Source: Siderastrea radians (taxonomy: Eukaryota > Cnidaria > Anthozoa > Scleractinia > Rhizangiidae). From it: DNA of 64,000 bases. This document shows positions 34,840 through 47,151 of the stretch, in pieces (within the stretch, counting starts at the first letter, position 1; each line of letters starts with the position of its first letter). The position numbers and the translations under genes are program-made. The notes beneath the pieces were generated by a model. The model was not told the origin of the DNA. It did no database searches and worked only from the letters and a program-made list of their open reading frames with translations. The DNA lies in the NCBI GenBank assembly GCA_964017195.1, contig OZ024896.1, forward strand, positions 4,071,987-4,135,986, written 5' to 3'.

Positions 34840-34948
34840 CAATTATCCTGCGAAATCGCGCGGAATATCACCTGATACTTAGCCGACGAGGCCGTAGGCC
34901 GAGTTGGCTAAATCATGGGATATTCCGCAAGATTGAGCAGGATAATTG
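34840..34948. mobile_element. Hairpin MITE, CAATTATCCTGC ends
   Basis: The left end CAATTATCCTGCG pairs with the right end GCAGGATAATTG; the inner pair GCGGAATAT and ATATTCCGC also matches, pivoting at GGCCGTAGGCC. A typical palindromic non-autonomous element. Confidence 0.75.
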
Positions 34949-35634
34949 TTTTATTATTCAACAAATTCCCATCGACTACCATTTTCAGAACGAGAAAAAC
35001 TACGGCTCAATGATAAAAACGCTAAAAGCTAGCGACACATAAGCTTAAAGCTTAATAAAAATCAAAACAGAACTTCAAGAAATCGAAGTTTACTACCGTT
35101 CACTTAAAAAGACTTATTTACAAACTCATGTTTGGAAATGACAAGACAAAGGAAAAAAAATATTGCTACCTTACCGAGAATAAGTCCTCTTCCTGTGAAT
35201 TAAAATCTTTTCAACTTTAGTCTTTACAACTTTCCGTGAGCAAGTGTGCTGCTTCTTTCGCAATAGCATTTTCTTGGTTGAGTTCTCACTATGAAAATTC
35301 CAAGTCAACCGCTGGATATCTTTGTGAGCTGAAGCACATACTTGTTGACATTTTGAGAGCATTTAATCGTGGAAAGTTTCTTCCAGAGAGTTAAAATTTA
35401 CGGAGAACACTGCTAAAACTGCCTCGCTTTTCAAAATGGCCGCCAAACAAGCAATGAAAGAAAATCTGCAGTGCACTTCCAAATATGGTCATTTACGTAT
35501 ATCGCAGGATATCTGTCATGTAGGATGACAGATATTGAGCGCTTCCTTACCATATATGGGCATAGTGACAATTTGTTGAATAATAATGTGCGGTTATCTG
35601 GACAGGTTTGCGGTTCTGTGGTCATTCTTTAATT

Positions 35635-37656
35635 ATGGCTGAAGGAGACGACGAATTGAACGACTTTGAGTGTTCTTTTAAAGATCTAAGTATAGACGGT
35701 AAGTAGAAGCATTTTGGTGAAGTTATGACCCTTATTATCGTTTTTTTGGCCAGTTCAGATTTTCGTGTGATTGTGCGCCATTTTGGATTTATTTGGAACA
35801 GTTTCCTTTCTAATAAACTATGTTTTTTCGATCTTACCATTCTTAAAATTGAAGATGATGACGGATGTCAGCCAATCACTAGTACTCCAGTAAAGGATAG
35901 AGCCGGTGGGTCCACATGAAACCATTCTTTGACGCCGAGTTCCAAGTGTGCGAATGAGCCAAACCGAAAGAGGCATCAAAGATCAACAGAAGGATTTGAG
36001 GGCTCCATAGCCCTTTCATCTGGGGCTACATCAGGTTATATGAACTTCATTGTCTTTAAGTTAAGGTATTTACAGGTTTTGGTTTCGTTATGAGTTTCTG
36101 TCGCAACTTACCAGTACATAAGAGTCATTAAAAAAGACCAAATTCATACACTACAGCTAATCAGTGATTTCTAAACAAAGGAAATAAAATGGCTGTTTGT
36201 TTTGAATGTAACATTAAAAATAAACTATCTTTTTGTAAGTTGATTTCTTTAGGGGTAAAAGTTTTAGGTTTGTTGGGAAGGTGTTTCTTCAAAACGTTCT
36301 TCTTGATTGCTATCAAATATTTAAGTGTGTTCTTATTTACTTATGAAGAATAATTTAGGTTCAAAATTTTTGTGTAGTCTTATTTGACATTTGACAGCAA
36401 TATTTGGAAATGACCACTCTTCAACCCTGGATGAGAAAAACTTGTTATGTCACTCTATAGAAGAAATGGTTTCCTCCTTAACCCTGGATGAGAAAAACTT
36501 GTTTATGTTACTCTATAGAGGAAATTATTACTCTTCGACCCTGGATGAGAAAAACTTGTTATGTCACTCTATAGTGGAAATGATTAATCTTCAACCCTGG
36601 ATGAGAAAAACTTGTTTACGTTACTCTATAGAGGAATTTGTTACTCTTCAATCCCAGATGAGAAAACTTGTTATGCCACTCTATAGAGGAAATTATTACT
36701 CTTCAACCCGGATGAGAAAATCTTGTTATGTCACTCTATAGAGGAAATGTCTACTCTTCAACCTGGATGAGAAAAACTTGTTTTGTCACTCTATAGAGGA
36801 AATTATTACTCTTCAACCTGGATGAGAAAATCTTGTTATGTTACTCTATAGAGGAAATGTTTACTCTTCAACCCTGCACAAGGAAACTTGTTATGTGACT
36901 CTATTGAGGAAATGTTAACTCTTCAACCCTGGATGAGAAAAACTTGTTGTGTTACTTTATAGAGGAAATGTTAACTCTTCAACCCTGGACAAGGAAACAC
37001 ATTTACAATGAGTCACTCTGTAGAGGAAAGGATTACATGTACTCTTTAATCCTGGATGAGGAAACTTACATAAATGTCACTCTAAAGGAAAACACTCTCA
37101 GTGTTTTTTTTTATACAGTAATTGCAATGCTCAGCAGCTATACAGTTTATAATCATAGGCTACTGGTTCTATTACTGTGAATAAAAATAAACTCATAATT
37201 GTTGTTTTTAAGATAAAACTTATCAGAAATAACCCTCTTAATACACTGTAAATGCTGTGATGTTTGTTGATTTCATGTATGTATATCTGCTTTTTCTTTT
37301 TTTCCCAAATCAGGTATCCAAAGGATCAGCCACAAGCTGTACCAAAACCTTCAAGTATCTTTTACAAATTACGCAGAGAGAAATTTGTCAGTATCCTTTT
37401 AGAACACTTCTGTGAAGTGGAAGGACCCGAGTTGAGTCAACAGGTAGTTTTGGAAACTCTTCAAAGTGATCACAGTCAAAAAACTCTCGCCACAAATGCT
37501 ATGAATGACGCATTGCCTAAGTGTCTGGTATCCTGGAAGCGTACTGGAAAAGAAAGGGTTACAATCTACAAAAATGTTGCCAGGAAACATTCATTCACAC
37601 TTTCACTGGAGGAGCCGTCTGTGTCATTAGAGGAAACGTCAGAAATCTCCAACTGA
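35635..37656 (+). pseudogene. Small intronic gene, two or three exons, product unknown, in-frame TGA
   Basis: Exon 1 (35635-35698) opens at ATG with MAEGDDELNDFECSFKDLS and ends GAC G|GTAAGT. A candidate exon 2 (35855-36034) follows AATTGAAG in the same phase: DDDGCQPITSTPVKDRAGGS, then TGA at 35917-35919, then an open stretch with NEPNRKRHQRSTEGFEGS and a G|GTTATA donor. The last exon (from 37314, acceptor AAATCAG) holds a long frame to TGA at 37654-37656 with REKFVSILLEHFCEVEGPEL, ATNAMNDALPKCLVSWKRTG and KERVTIYKNVARKHSF. The phase of exon 2 does not fit the last exon, so an exon may be missing. I do not recognise the family; the last part looks helical and basic. Lying inside a receptor intron, it is either a nested gene or a retroposed, decayed copy. 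Confidence 0.45.
36400..37070 (+). repeat. Minisatellite, about 60-bp unit, roughly 11 copies
   Basis: The unit is built from CTTCAACCCTGGATGAGAAA, AACTTGTTATGTCACTCTAT and AGAGGAAATG. Copies diverge from each other, more so towards the right end. Some copies are accidentally open (STLDEKNLLCHSIEEM). It lies in the long putative intron of the small gene. Confidence 0.9.
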
Positions 37657-38152
37657 ATATCAAGCAGCTCATTGCAAGTGTTTCCACTGAACTTGATTCT
37701 GTTGCTCCCCCTATTTTTCATTTTTCGTGTTTTTCGCCTTCCCCCACTGAAGGAGCCTCTGCGGAGGAGAGAGCTGTAAACAAGTTTCATCTCTTCACAA
37801 GATGTTCTTTTCAAATACAGTTTGATGTTATAATATCTGACAATTATAACATTCCAGAAAGGTAAACGTGTACAGCTTGCCGTCCATTTGTGCTCTTTTT
37901 TTAAATTTTTCATTGCAACTACACGAACTAAAGTCACCCAGACAAAATTTGAGAGGGAAGTTCAAGAACAATACAATGAGATGGATACAAATTCTTCTTA
38001 ACCAGTGTATATTCTGAAATGTTTATATTGCCTCGAGTTGAGAGTAAGGAATACTTGAAGTGAACAGAAGAGGTGTTTTTCTGTGCCTCACAATAACACG
38101 CGAACTCTAGACGTTCAACAGTTGCGTTTTTATTACAGTCCGTTCACGGTCA

Positions 38153-38215
38153 CTTCCTTCCTTCCTTCCTTCCTTCCTCGTTCCTTCCTTCCTTCCTTCC
38201 TTCCTCCCTCCCTCT
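38153..38215 (+). repeat. CTTC microsatellite
   Basis: About 60 bp of CTTC/CCTT tetranucleotide repeats with a single interruption (CCTCGTTCC) near 38178. Confidence 0.95.
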
Positions 38216-38394
38216 CTTCCTTCTTTCTTCTACGTTTCCCAAAATTTTTACTTCCAAATGTGAACATGTTCTAGCATGATTTTATCAATCAAATTTTGGC
38301 TGTTGTATTTGTTCAGTATAGGGAGTCATAAGATGCTTTAGCATGTTTCCTTCATCCTTTAAGTGCCTTTTTAATTACTTTTATTTTTCTGCAC

Positions 38395-38960
38395 TGTTCC
38401 CATTTTTGCTTTGGGAACGTTCCCATTAAGGGATGATTGTTCCTCTTTGGAGTGGTCCTTTTAGCATCAAAAGGAACAAATTGCCCTTAAAAATAGGAAC
38501 AAAGTGTTCATTTAGATCTAAAAAGAACCTTTTGTTCCGAATTTTTAACATTGAAAGGAACTTTTTGTTCCTTAATAAGTGGCTTAGGAACAATTCTTCC
38601 CAATGGTATTGTTCCTCTTTTATCATTTTGGTCCTTTTTAATCGCTTGAGGAACAATTGTTCCTATTAATGCGTTCCCTTTTAGAGTGGCTGTTCCTTTA
38701 TGCTGACATGAGGAACTTTGGTTCCCAATTAATTACGTTCCTTTTTTATAAAGGAACGTTTGTTCCTTTTTAACATTGTTCCTGCTTTGAAAAATTGGTT
38801 CCTTTTTATTCACTTGAGTAACAGTTGTTCCCATAAACCGTTCCGTTTTGAACGAAATGTTCCTTTTTATTGGCGCTATTATATTATTGGCACCTATTTA
38901 GAAATGACAGTTCCTTTGTACATCTTGTTGAACAGAAACATTCTTCTTTTCTTGCCATCT
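38395..38960. repeat. Degenerate GTTCC/GGAAC cluster
   Basis: GTTCC or GGAAC occurs roughly every 20-35 bp in both orientations across about 560 bp, with frequent TTTT or AAAA neighbours (TTGTTCCTTTTTA, AAAGGAAC). It has no strict period and no protein. It resembles subterminal motif clusters of DNA transposons or a decayed satellite; the ends are not resolved. Confidence 0.7.
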
Positions 38961-39302
38961 ATGATTTTATCGCGTTTTAATTGGCAAAAACATTTGGTGT
39001 AGTGTTTTAAGTTTCAAACAACACGAAGCAGAGTCAATAGCAGATTTTTAAAGACTTTTCGAGGCCCTTATAGACTTGCCCGGGCAAGGTTGAATATAAT
39101 CGCACCAACGCCATGTATCACCTTAAATTTGTAAACTTAATTAAGAATAATGAACAGTGGCAAGCAGACACGTGCCTGAGCAAGCAGGGGCAAGTTGGGG
39201 CAGGTTGGGGCAAGTTTAAACTTGCACAATGCAGCCATTGTTTTTTTGTCGCCTTTGTGTTTTGTTCACTATTTATGTAAGTGGAACAAATTGTGTTCTC
39301 AG

Positions 39303-40993
39303 ATGTCCGACATGAACAAAAAGGGTAAGGTTGACTGGTCGAAAATTGATGGCTCATCACCAAAACCAAAACGGCTTCACTTGGAAAAAGAAGAAACAGA
39401 TAGCTTGTATCACTGTCCAATACAAGCGTGTGATCACGATGGATTTAAAAGTCAACGTGGCTGCAGGAAACATGTGAACACCAAGCACAGTTGGTTCTTT
39501 TTCTTTGACGAAAAACCCGACATTTCAAGTACCAAAGAACTTGCCGATGATGATACATCGGGTGAAATCACAAAACAAACTGCCAGGGTAATGTCTTCGT
39601 TTTCAGTTTCCAGCCAAATTGGCGAGTTATTCGCGAAATGGTTGACTGGAAGTGGTGGAGGTTGCAAGAAAGATCGTGCAGCTCAACAGATAGCCAAGAG
39701 ATGCTTTAAATTCTCAAATTTTGCTGCGAAGATGAAGAGGAATTGAGTTTTGAAGTGCAGGACTTTAGCCTGTGTTCTCATAGTCTGTTGTTCACGTTTA
39801 TCGACTACTTGCAAGATGAATACAAACTCGGACACGGTGGCCGATTGGGCTACATTGATGCGATCTCCGAATTAATCGACTTCAGAAAAATAAACGGCGC
39901 ATCAGACACAGTTCTTCGAAATTTGTCCTCAACGGAGTTGTACCTTAAACGAGCGCGCAAGACGGTGGCAAAGATGATGAGACTGCAGTGGACACAAGAT
40001 GTAGACATTGAAACTTTGGATGCTAGGGGGCACTGGGCAACCAAGGAAGAACTGTTAGAAGTGGTGACATTTCATTTGCCTCGTTACGAGAACACTGTGA
40101 AGACGTGCAAAACTATTCCAGGTCAAGTTAATTCTTCGGACTTAACATTTGCCACGAAATCTGTCGCAGTGTATTTGTTCATCAAGGTGAAGGGATCTCG
40201 GCCTATGACTTATCAGTATTTGACAGTGGACATGGTCAGAGCAGCTAAGGAGAACGGGGGATTCATCGACCAGAAAAAGTTCAAAACGGCTAGCAAGTAT
40301 GGATTTGACTGATTGATTCTCACCGAGGCAAGCATGCAGGTGCTCGAATGCTACATCAAGTTCGTAAGGCCATTGCTGAAACCACAATGCGACTTCGTTC
40401 TTGTCACAAGAAATGGAGGCCAGCACAGCAAATTGGGCGACGTCATGAGTAAACTAGTGTTTGATGCAATCGGAAAGTTCATTCATCCGACGCGCTATCG
40501 TCAAATTGTCGAGACGCAAAGCCTCAATCTGCTCACAAGCAAGGAGCAACAAATTTTGTCAGAAGACCAGAAACACAGTTCTGCCGTTGCAAAAGTTCAC
40601 TATCAAAAGCAAAGATCGCGCGAAGTTACTGTCAAAGCTCACGAGTGTCTACAAAAGCTACAAGGCACGAAAGGCTCGGAGGTGGATAGGGAAGTGCAAA
40701 CGAGGTTTAGCGGCTCAACTTCAAGTCTTGCAGCTCCAGTCGAAACAGCAGAAACAAAGAGCGCACCCCCTAAAGAAAAGGATTCCCCGCCCACAAACCA
40801 TTTGCAAGTTCAAAGAAATTATCGTCGGGTGTTGAAATTCACGGCAGATGAGGACGATTTTCTCAAGAAGGGAATCGATCGGCACGGGTATGGGCAGTGG
40901 ACGGCAATTCTGAGGGATCCCGATCTCAAATTTCAAGACGGAAGAACGGCGAACTCTCTCAAGAAAAGGGCTGGAATGAAAATGCAGCTATAG
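39303..40993 (+). pseudogene. C2H2 / tyrosine-recombinase-like / Myb protein of a Crypton-like repeat, frameshift plus stop
   Basis: ATG at 39303 opens MSDMNKKGKVDWSKIDGSS. A C2H2 finger follows (YHCPIQACDHDGFKSQ, RKHVNTKH). A one-base shift near 39720 and a TGA at 40310-40312 split the frame into three pieces; the rest is collinear. The middle carries KLGHGGRLGYIDAISELIDF and TYQYLTVDMVRAAKENGGF. The third piece has KFIHPTRYRQIVETQS and EDQKHSSAVAKVHYQKQ, which I read as the H-x-x-R and terminal tyrosine region of a tyrosine recombinase. The C-terminus is a Myb/SANT domain of telobox type (FTADEDDFLKKGIDRHGYG, W-AIL, GRTANSLKKRAG), ending at TAG 40991-40993. I recognise this as a high-copy coral family. 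It would act in the nucleus on DNA; this copy is dead. Confidence 0.72.
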
Positions 40994-43159
40994 CTTGACA
41001 TAATGTTTAGAAACAAACTAATGTGCCAAAACTCGTCTAATAAAATATGGGACCGTCCCGACGAACCCTTTATCGTGTAAGAGATAGTTGAAGTAAAGTA
41101 AGCAAAGTTGTACTCGAAAAGTGACTTTCTTTTAATCATGGTTGACGTTTTCCTTTCCTTTCCTTACATGCATTACTTAATCGATACGCTAACTTTCAAT
41201 CGACGAGATAACAAAATAAATCGCAACTGACAAATTCTACTGGTTCATTCTTGTGGACTGTCTAAGCCATTCTGAGAAAACATAAATGACATTCATCATT
41301 TCAACTGAGAAATTCATTTGATTTCATCTCGGACAATGTCAAAGAAACAACTAATATTCACGCTCGTGTTTTTTTCCCTACTGTTTGTGTCTTCCACGCT
41401 TTCAGTTAACAAATTACATCGAATAACACTGACTGAAAATAGTCACTTGAACAAAATATGATTAATTAGTTTGTTTGTCATGTTTTGAAGTCAAATTTGT
41501 TGACGAGGATGTGTCGGAGGTGATGTAACTATGAAATGAGCGTTATAAAGGGCGTTCCTTTTTTGCACGTTTCTTTAAAGTATGAGTCGCTATTGTTAGC
41601 GCAGGACAATAAGGACGCTCTGATGTAATTTAGAGGGCAAGTTCAACGCATGCAAAAAATGCAATCGCTTCATTATGATAGTGCTCCCCAGGAATAATCG
41701 AAGCAAAAAACCTACCCTTTTTGGTGAAATACAATAAAGATAGGATCATTAGACTTGTTCTCTGACTTGTTTTCTTGGACGCTCAAACAATGCAATCAAA
41801 ACTGTCATTCAATCAGGTAGCAGCCGGCGCCTTTTCTCAAACAATAGTTGAAAGGAACGACCGAAAAGATGTGATGCATTTAGTGTCACCATTTAGGAGC
41901 AAACTTGGTAATGAATGCAAGAAATGATTGTCTTTCTCATGCCTTTTCACAACGGACCTTTTTTAAAAGAAGTTTCTGTAATGCTCAAGGTGGAACTTAA
42001 ACTCAACCGAAGCTTCATGTCTCTGGGAAATCTGTAAAAAGCAATTGTCTAAAACGAAAACAAAAAATGTATGAACTCGAAGCTCCATGGCTCCACAAAA
42101 TCCGTAAAATCCATCTTTTCCGTGTGTGGTGAAAACTTCTTTGAAATGGAAAAGAAATGCATTAAGCATTGACTGCTGGTGAAATTCATAGACAGTAAAA
42201 CTCTTAAAAAGAAGAGCGGAAAAGACGGATTTCACGGATTTCCCGGAGACATGAATGTTTAATAAGATAACTTGCGGTCCTGACTGACTGCTAACTGAAA
42301 AAGACTCTTAAAAGAGAAGCGGAAAATACGGATTTCACGGATTTCGAGTTTCAGTTGGAATATTTCATTCTTCATTTGAAAAGCGGATTATTGAAATCAA
42401 TGTTGCAATAATCAACATCAAATTTATATTCTATGTAGGTAGACTTGACCTGGCTCGACTGTTACTCGGACAAGTTCTATTTGCTTCTTCCACTGATGTC
42501 TGGTCTGGGAAAAGCGTGGTAAAAGCACGTTCCCTCCAATGGTTACATAAGGCGCGCTTTGATTGGTTGGCAGTTGACATTGACAGCACGCGCAAGCCAC
42601 ACGCTACTAGAAGGGGCGTTTAAAAAATCTCATGGGGTTGAATGCAGGCGGTTTTCCTTCCCTCGTCCCCTCCCCGACTCGCCTTCTCGTTGACCTAGGT
42701 CCAGCTTTGGCACGGCCGTTTCATCGAAAATGTTTGCTTCTCGCGAATTACCTTCCGTAAAACACCCACCCCAAACCGCTTGCTAGGCAGGCTAGAATTG
42801 ACTCGTTGATAACTACTGGGGCTTTTAAGGGCCCGTTAATTTTTAGTGTTAGTGTTTGGTGTTACTGTATAATTTAAGACAAAAACTGGTCCAACTTTGT
42901 CACCTTCTTAACTGATTCCGGTTTGCTTTCCCCTGGAGAGTTTCACTTGGTATCTTTCTCACGATGCTCTGCCAACACTTCATGTGTGACATGAGCGACG
43001 TTACTAAGCTGTACTAGTAGTCCTGTTTTTTTGGACTGATGTTCGGACCTTCTAATATACTGTGCATGTTACATACAACTTCCCTTTATCATTTTCCAAT
43101 GAAATTGAATGCTGGGAATTGTACAGGAAATACTTAGTTATTTTTTGAATTTATTTAAG
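40994..43159. other. Intron/spacer with no gene seen
   Basis: AT-rich, no supported ORF. Two similar 45-bp segments about 107 bp apart (near 42198 and 42305) share GACTCTTAAAA-type and ACGGATTTCACGGATTTC words, a small old duplication. Confidence 0.5.
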
Positions 43160-43467
43160 CTTGTGCACTTGACCCAGTTGGAATATCAAGCAATTCAGCG
43201 ATTCCTGACCAGAGATTTTCAGCTTCCTCATCTCGTAGCTGCAGGAATCCTTCTAATGGGCGCCTGAAAGGAAGCAGCGTCTGGATTTCTGTCAGCAACA
43301 GCAATAGCAATGACTACCTGCAGATTGACCTGGGATCTGTTTACTTTGTTTGTGGTGTAGCCACACAGGGAAATCCTAATGCAGATGACTGGACAAAAAC
43401 TTACAAAATAGCAACGTCTCTAGACAATGTAAACTGGAAAATGTACGCTGAGGATAACGTGGAAAAG
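43160..43467 (+). CDS. Receptor gene exon: F5/8 type C domain 1, first half
   Basis: Acceptor TTATTTAAG; phase 1 at the start, phase 0 at the end (GAA AAG|GTAGGT). The open frame runs CALDPVGISSNSAIPDQRFS, NDYLQIDLGSVYFVCGVATQ and DDWTKTYKIATSLDNVNWKM. This is the first two thirds of a coagulation factor 5/8 C-terminal (discoidin) domain: the x-L-x-x-S-x-IPD-x-xF opening, the YLQIDLG strand, GVATQG, and W-x-K-x-Y-x-I-x-x-S-x-D-x-x-x-W. Such domains bind cell-surface or matrix ligands outside the cell. The second half is at 43942. Confidence 0.88.
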
Positions 43468-43941
43468 GTAGGTGTACATTAATATTTTGTGTTGACTGCT
43501 TCTCGCATTGAAGAAATGACTTAGAAATTCAACTTTTAATGCAAAGAAGAAAACCTGTACACAGCATATCGATGCCGCATGCCGAGGGTGTGTAATCTTG
43601 AACAACACAGCCAAGTAGATCAATAATGTTAGACTTTTAAGAACGCCCTCTCCAAGGCTACGGCAGTACTCTCATTTTGGAAAGGTTAGATTCAAGTCTT
43701 TTTTGAGTCAAAATAAAAAATTCGGTCGGGCCAACAATTCCCTCAGGAACCAGAAGGAGGAGAGAGAGAGAAAAAATGAGGATGTTGATGTTTTAATTAA
43801 AAAAAAAATTCCAACTCGAATTTGTACAAACATCACCTCTGAACCATTTCCTTTTTAAAATATGTAAAGAATGTTATGGCTAGCTGTTTCATGGTAATTG
43901 CTTTGAAGTAACTTTAATTGCAATCCCTTTTGTCTCCTTAG

Positions 43942-44068
43942 AACTTTACTGGGAATAGTGACCAGACCAGCATTGTCAGGAGTGACCTTTACCAGCCACT
44001 CGCTACTAAGTTTATTTGTTTTTATCCTGTATTGTTCAACAATAACAAGGCATTACGAGCGGAGGTTT
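43942..44068 (+). CDS. Receptor gene exon: F5/8C domain 1, second half, left part before TE insertion
   Basis: Acceptor TCTCCTTAG, phase 0. NFTGNSDQTSIVRSDLYQP and ATKFICFYPVLFNNN complete the discoidin fold and run to ALRAEV, where the family normally continues with an aromatic, Gly and Cys. Instead the sequence enters a transposon at 44069. The missing end of the exon is found intact at 49749-49763, after the TTT duplication. As it stands the frame runs on only a short way into the element. Confidence 0.85.
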
Positions 44069-45770
44069 CACTGCATGAAATAACAAATATAAGGTGGTAT
44101 AATGCGTCCGTATACATAACGTATACGGAGAGAGATACTGAAGTATAAGGACATCGATGTATAAGGACTGTGCAATGAACAGTATACGCTTGATTCCTTA
44201 CACTAGTGTATACTACAGCTTACACATAACCGTACACTAAGTGTTAGGGCATCGTATAATCGTTGTTTTACCAAGTGTCTAAACCTTTTAATTTACCAGT
44301 CTACTATTGATAAATATAATTTAGACGTGGTAAATTAGTGAATGGTATTTTTCGCTATAACTTTTGTGATTGTTTTGTCCGGACACAAGGGCATACTGTT
44401 TCGTACACCCTTGTATCCTGCAAATTCCCTCCTTTGACAAGCATTATAATGCAGGAAATTTACGGCGAATCTGGGGCTACTGAACATATTTTTACCCTTA
44501 AACGCAACCGAAGCCTATTTTTTTCTGTAACATTTTTGACAATTCTGTCCGGTCACAAGTGTATACCAGAGTATTTACGCACCTTTAACGTTCTTTACTC
44601 ATCTTTACCAACAGCTCTTTGCGTTCTTTACGATTATTTATTCTTCTTTACGCGCAATTCCTAGATATTATAATTTCCACTGAATAAATTGTTTGCGGAA
44701 GAACAAAAAGAAATAAAACATTTCCGCCCTTATGCTCGTCAACGATTTTCCTGCTGTATTTTGACCGCCTTTGCTGTGAACATCTACAGTAACTTTACGC
44801 CTCCTTATATCTGTTTACGCGTCTTTACGCACCTCTCTGTACGTTCTTTACGATTCGTTAACCTTCTTTACGTGTAATTTATCTTCTAACGTACAAATCA
44901 TCAAGAAAAGCTTTGATTTTATTTGCAAATGCAAGCCGTACGTACTGTAGTTCATGCGCTGCCTTTTCTTTTCTTGTTTACACAGGAATTTTCTCCATTT
45001 TATATCTGGAATATTGCGCTAGATGGCCTTCGAAGACAACAAAAAGTTTCTTTCCAAAATATTGGCGATCTTTAAACTGTTATTGATGGCACAAAGCTTC
45101 GTAGAAGGACTATGGCTCAGGCAAAATGAACTCCACATGAAGCCGTGATGTGGTGACTATGAGAATTCATGGAATGAAAAGGCGGGATATTTGAACTTGA
45201 AGACGCTTCAATGGGGTGGCAAAGCTTTTCTGTCCTATGTTGAGTTGGATTTCCTCGCTGGCTGAAAGTAAATACAGATTACCGAGGTAGGCCGTCTTTG
45301 TTTCAAACGAAATCAGTAAATGGAGAACCATGATGTGTCACTGGCTTGGAAGGTTTCAGTTTTGTCAACGAACTTCACCCAACCCCTTTACTCCCAAAAG
45401 TACGCAGATTTTAAACTAAGAAGGTTTTCGAAGTTCCATTTTGCAATCAAGTATTTAAAATCGGGCTAATTATATCTTTAAATGTACCTAGCTCAAGATA
45501 AGACTCTGCTAGCTAGAGAAAGGTTCACGGTGAAACTAAGAAAACCGCGAACGGTGGAAATATTTCAGAGATGTTCACTGTGTTTTGCCCAACCACCTGT
45601 GTACGGTGGCCCACAACTGTCACATCAAAACAAAATGCTCACATCAAATTCAAATCACTCACAGCAAATTAAAAATCACTCACAGCAAATTCAAATTGCT
45701 CACAGCAAATTACAAATCACTCACAGCAAATTACAAATCGTTCACATCAAATACAAATCGTTCACATCAA

Positions 45771-46061
45771 ATACCCGGGGGGTACTCCCTTATATGGCCT
45801 ATACGGGGATGTGCCGCTGGACAGGGTATGGTTTTTGGCCTCTCTGTCCTAAACAGGGTATGTGATTTCGTGCGAGTCTGTCCTAAACAGGGTATATAAT
45901 TTCGCACGAGTCTGTCCTAATTATAAACAGGGTATTACATGTCCTAAACAGGGTAATAAAATTGAGCTTGTTGTCCTAAACAGGGTATGTATTTTAGGAT
46001 TTTTTTGTCCCAAACAGGGTCACCTATACCCAAATATGGGTCGAATACCCCCCCGGGATCA
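45771..46061. mobile_element. MITE with CCCGGGGGGTA ends and internal 17-bp repeats
   Basis: Left end ACCCGGGGGGTACTCC, right end GAATACCCCCCCGGG. It is bordered by ATCAAATAC on both sides, which is also the host minisatellite word, so duplication length is uncertain. Inside, TGTCCTAAACAGGGTAT recurs about six times. Confidence 0.75.
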
Positions 46062-46900
46062 AATACAAATCGTTCCCAGCAAATACAAATCGCTCACAGC
46101 AAATACAAATACGGTCAGTGAAAAACGAGGACTGCGGACTGTGGACGTAGGAATGCAGACTGCAGACTAAGGATAAAATTCAGAATGGAGACCGCAGACT
46201 AGGGATAAAATGCAGAATGAAGTCTGCAGACTGCAGACCAGGGGGAAAATGAGAGAAAAGACAACCAGAAAAATGTCTGCGCTCGTAGAAGTTCGTAGCA
46301 ATCTACTTGAATCTATTTAATATGGTCAAAATGTTTGCATTTTTTTCGTGTTGTAATGGGAAAGTTTGTTTACTAATTGAAGAGTAATTTCAGTTTTTAC
46401 ACCAAGGGCCTGCTGGAATACGTTGCTCATGAAAGAGTTTTGCTTCAACTTCAAGCCATAGATTGTTCAGAATTTGATCGGACAAGGCAAAACAACCTGT
46501 GTGTGATAAACGAATAAGTTCGGACGGGAGTAAATGTAGAGCTAATTATTTCATTAAGCGAAACCTGTAGTGTTCCAAAGGATCGCTTTTTACGAATGAA
46601 CTTTATTTGTGAACTAGCTGAGGTCGCCAGCTACATGTAGTTCCCAGTCGGTCACCCATCCAAGTACAACTTCGCTCATCGTAAGGACAGTAGAACTTAT
46701 GGTACCTTGATCATGGACTGGTATCTAAGAATTCAATTAGTTAAAATGTTTACCTCTTGCTTTCCACTTTCATCTTTTTCCTGATTTTTTAAAATGCATA
46801 TTGTACTGAAAAAAATTTGTGTGGGAGATAACGGAGTGAAACATCTACCATAATCAAAACATTCTCTCAACGGAATTAGTGCTTAGATGGGTGCCCACCC

Positions 46901-47151
46901 TACCCTGGGTGCCAGAGGCTTTTCTTGCGCGGTTCCCGGTTGCAGCTTATCTTCTCTATTGTGACCCGCGCGAGACATCTGCTGTGATTGGTTTAAACGT
47001 AATAGGATAAAAAAAGATCAAAGTTCAATGAGAACAGTAAATCAAAGCGCTCTGGCTCAGAGGTTTTTTCTCCCGACAAGCCGCTCGTTGCGTCGGCCTT
47101 CGGCCGATTTCTCCCAACGTTAGCGAGAAAAAACCTCTGGTACCCAGGGTA
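46901..47151. mobile_element. MITE with TACCCTGGGTACCAGAGG ends
   Basis: Left end TACCCTGGGTGCCAGAGGCT, right end CCTCTGGTACCCAGGGTA; about 20-bp inverted termini. It sits in the loop of the foldback element. No clear target duplication. Confidence 0.75.

Noticed and set aside
36391..36741. Protein-coding repeat gene (STLDEKNLL repeats)
   Set aside because: The open frame follows from unit length and composition; neighbouring units are out of frame or broken.
34693..37770. A 3-kb transposon carrying the small intronic gene
   Set aside because: About 25 bp of inverted similarity (CTCTCTCCTCCGCAGAGG) exists at both ends, but it is explained by a MITE terminus and does not extend.
45660..46110. 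CRISPR-like array of short repeats
   Set aside because: Units are contiguous minisatellite copies without unique spacers and occur inverted in the other arm; the DNA is eukaryotic.
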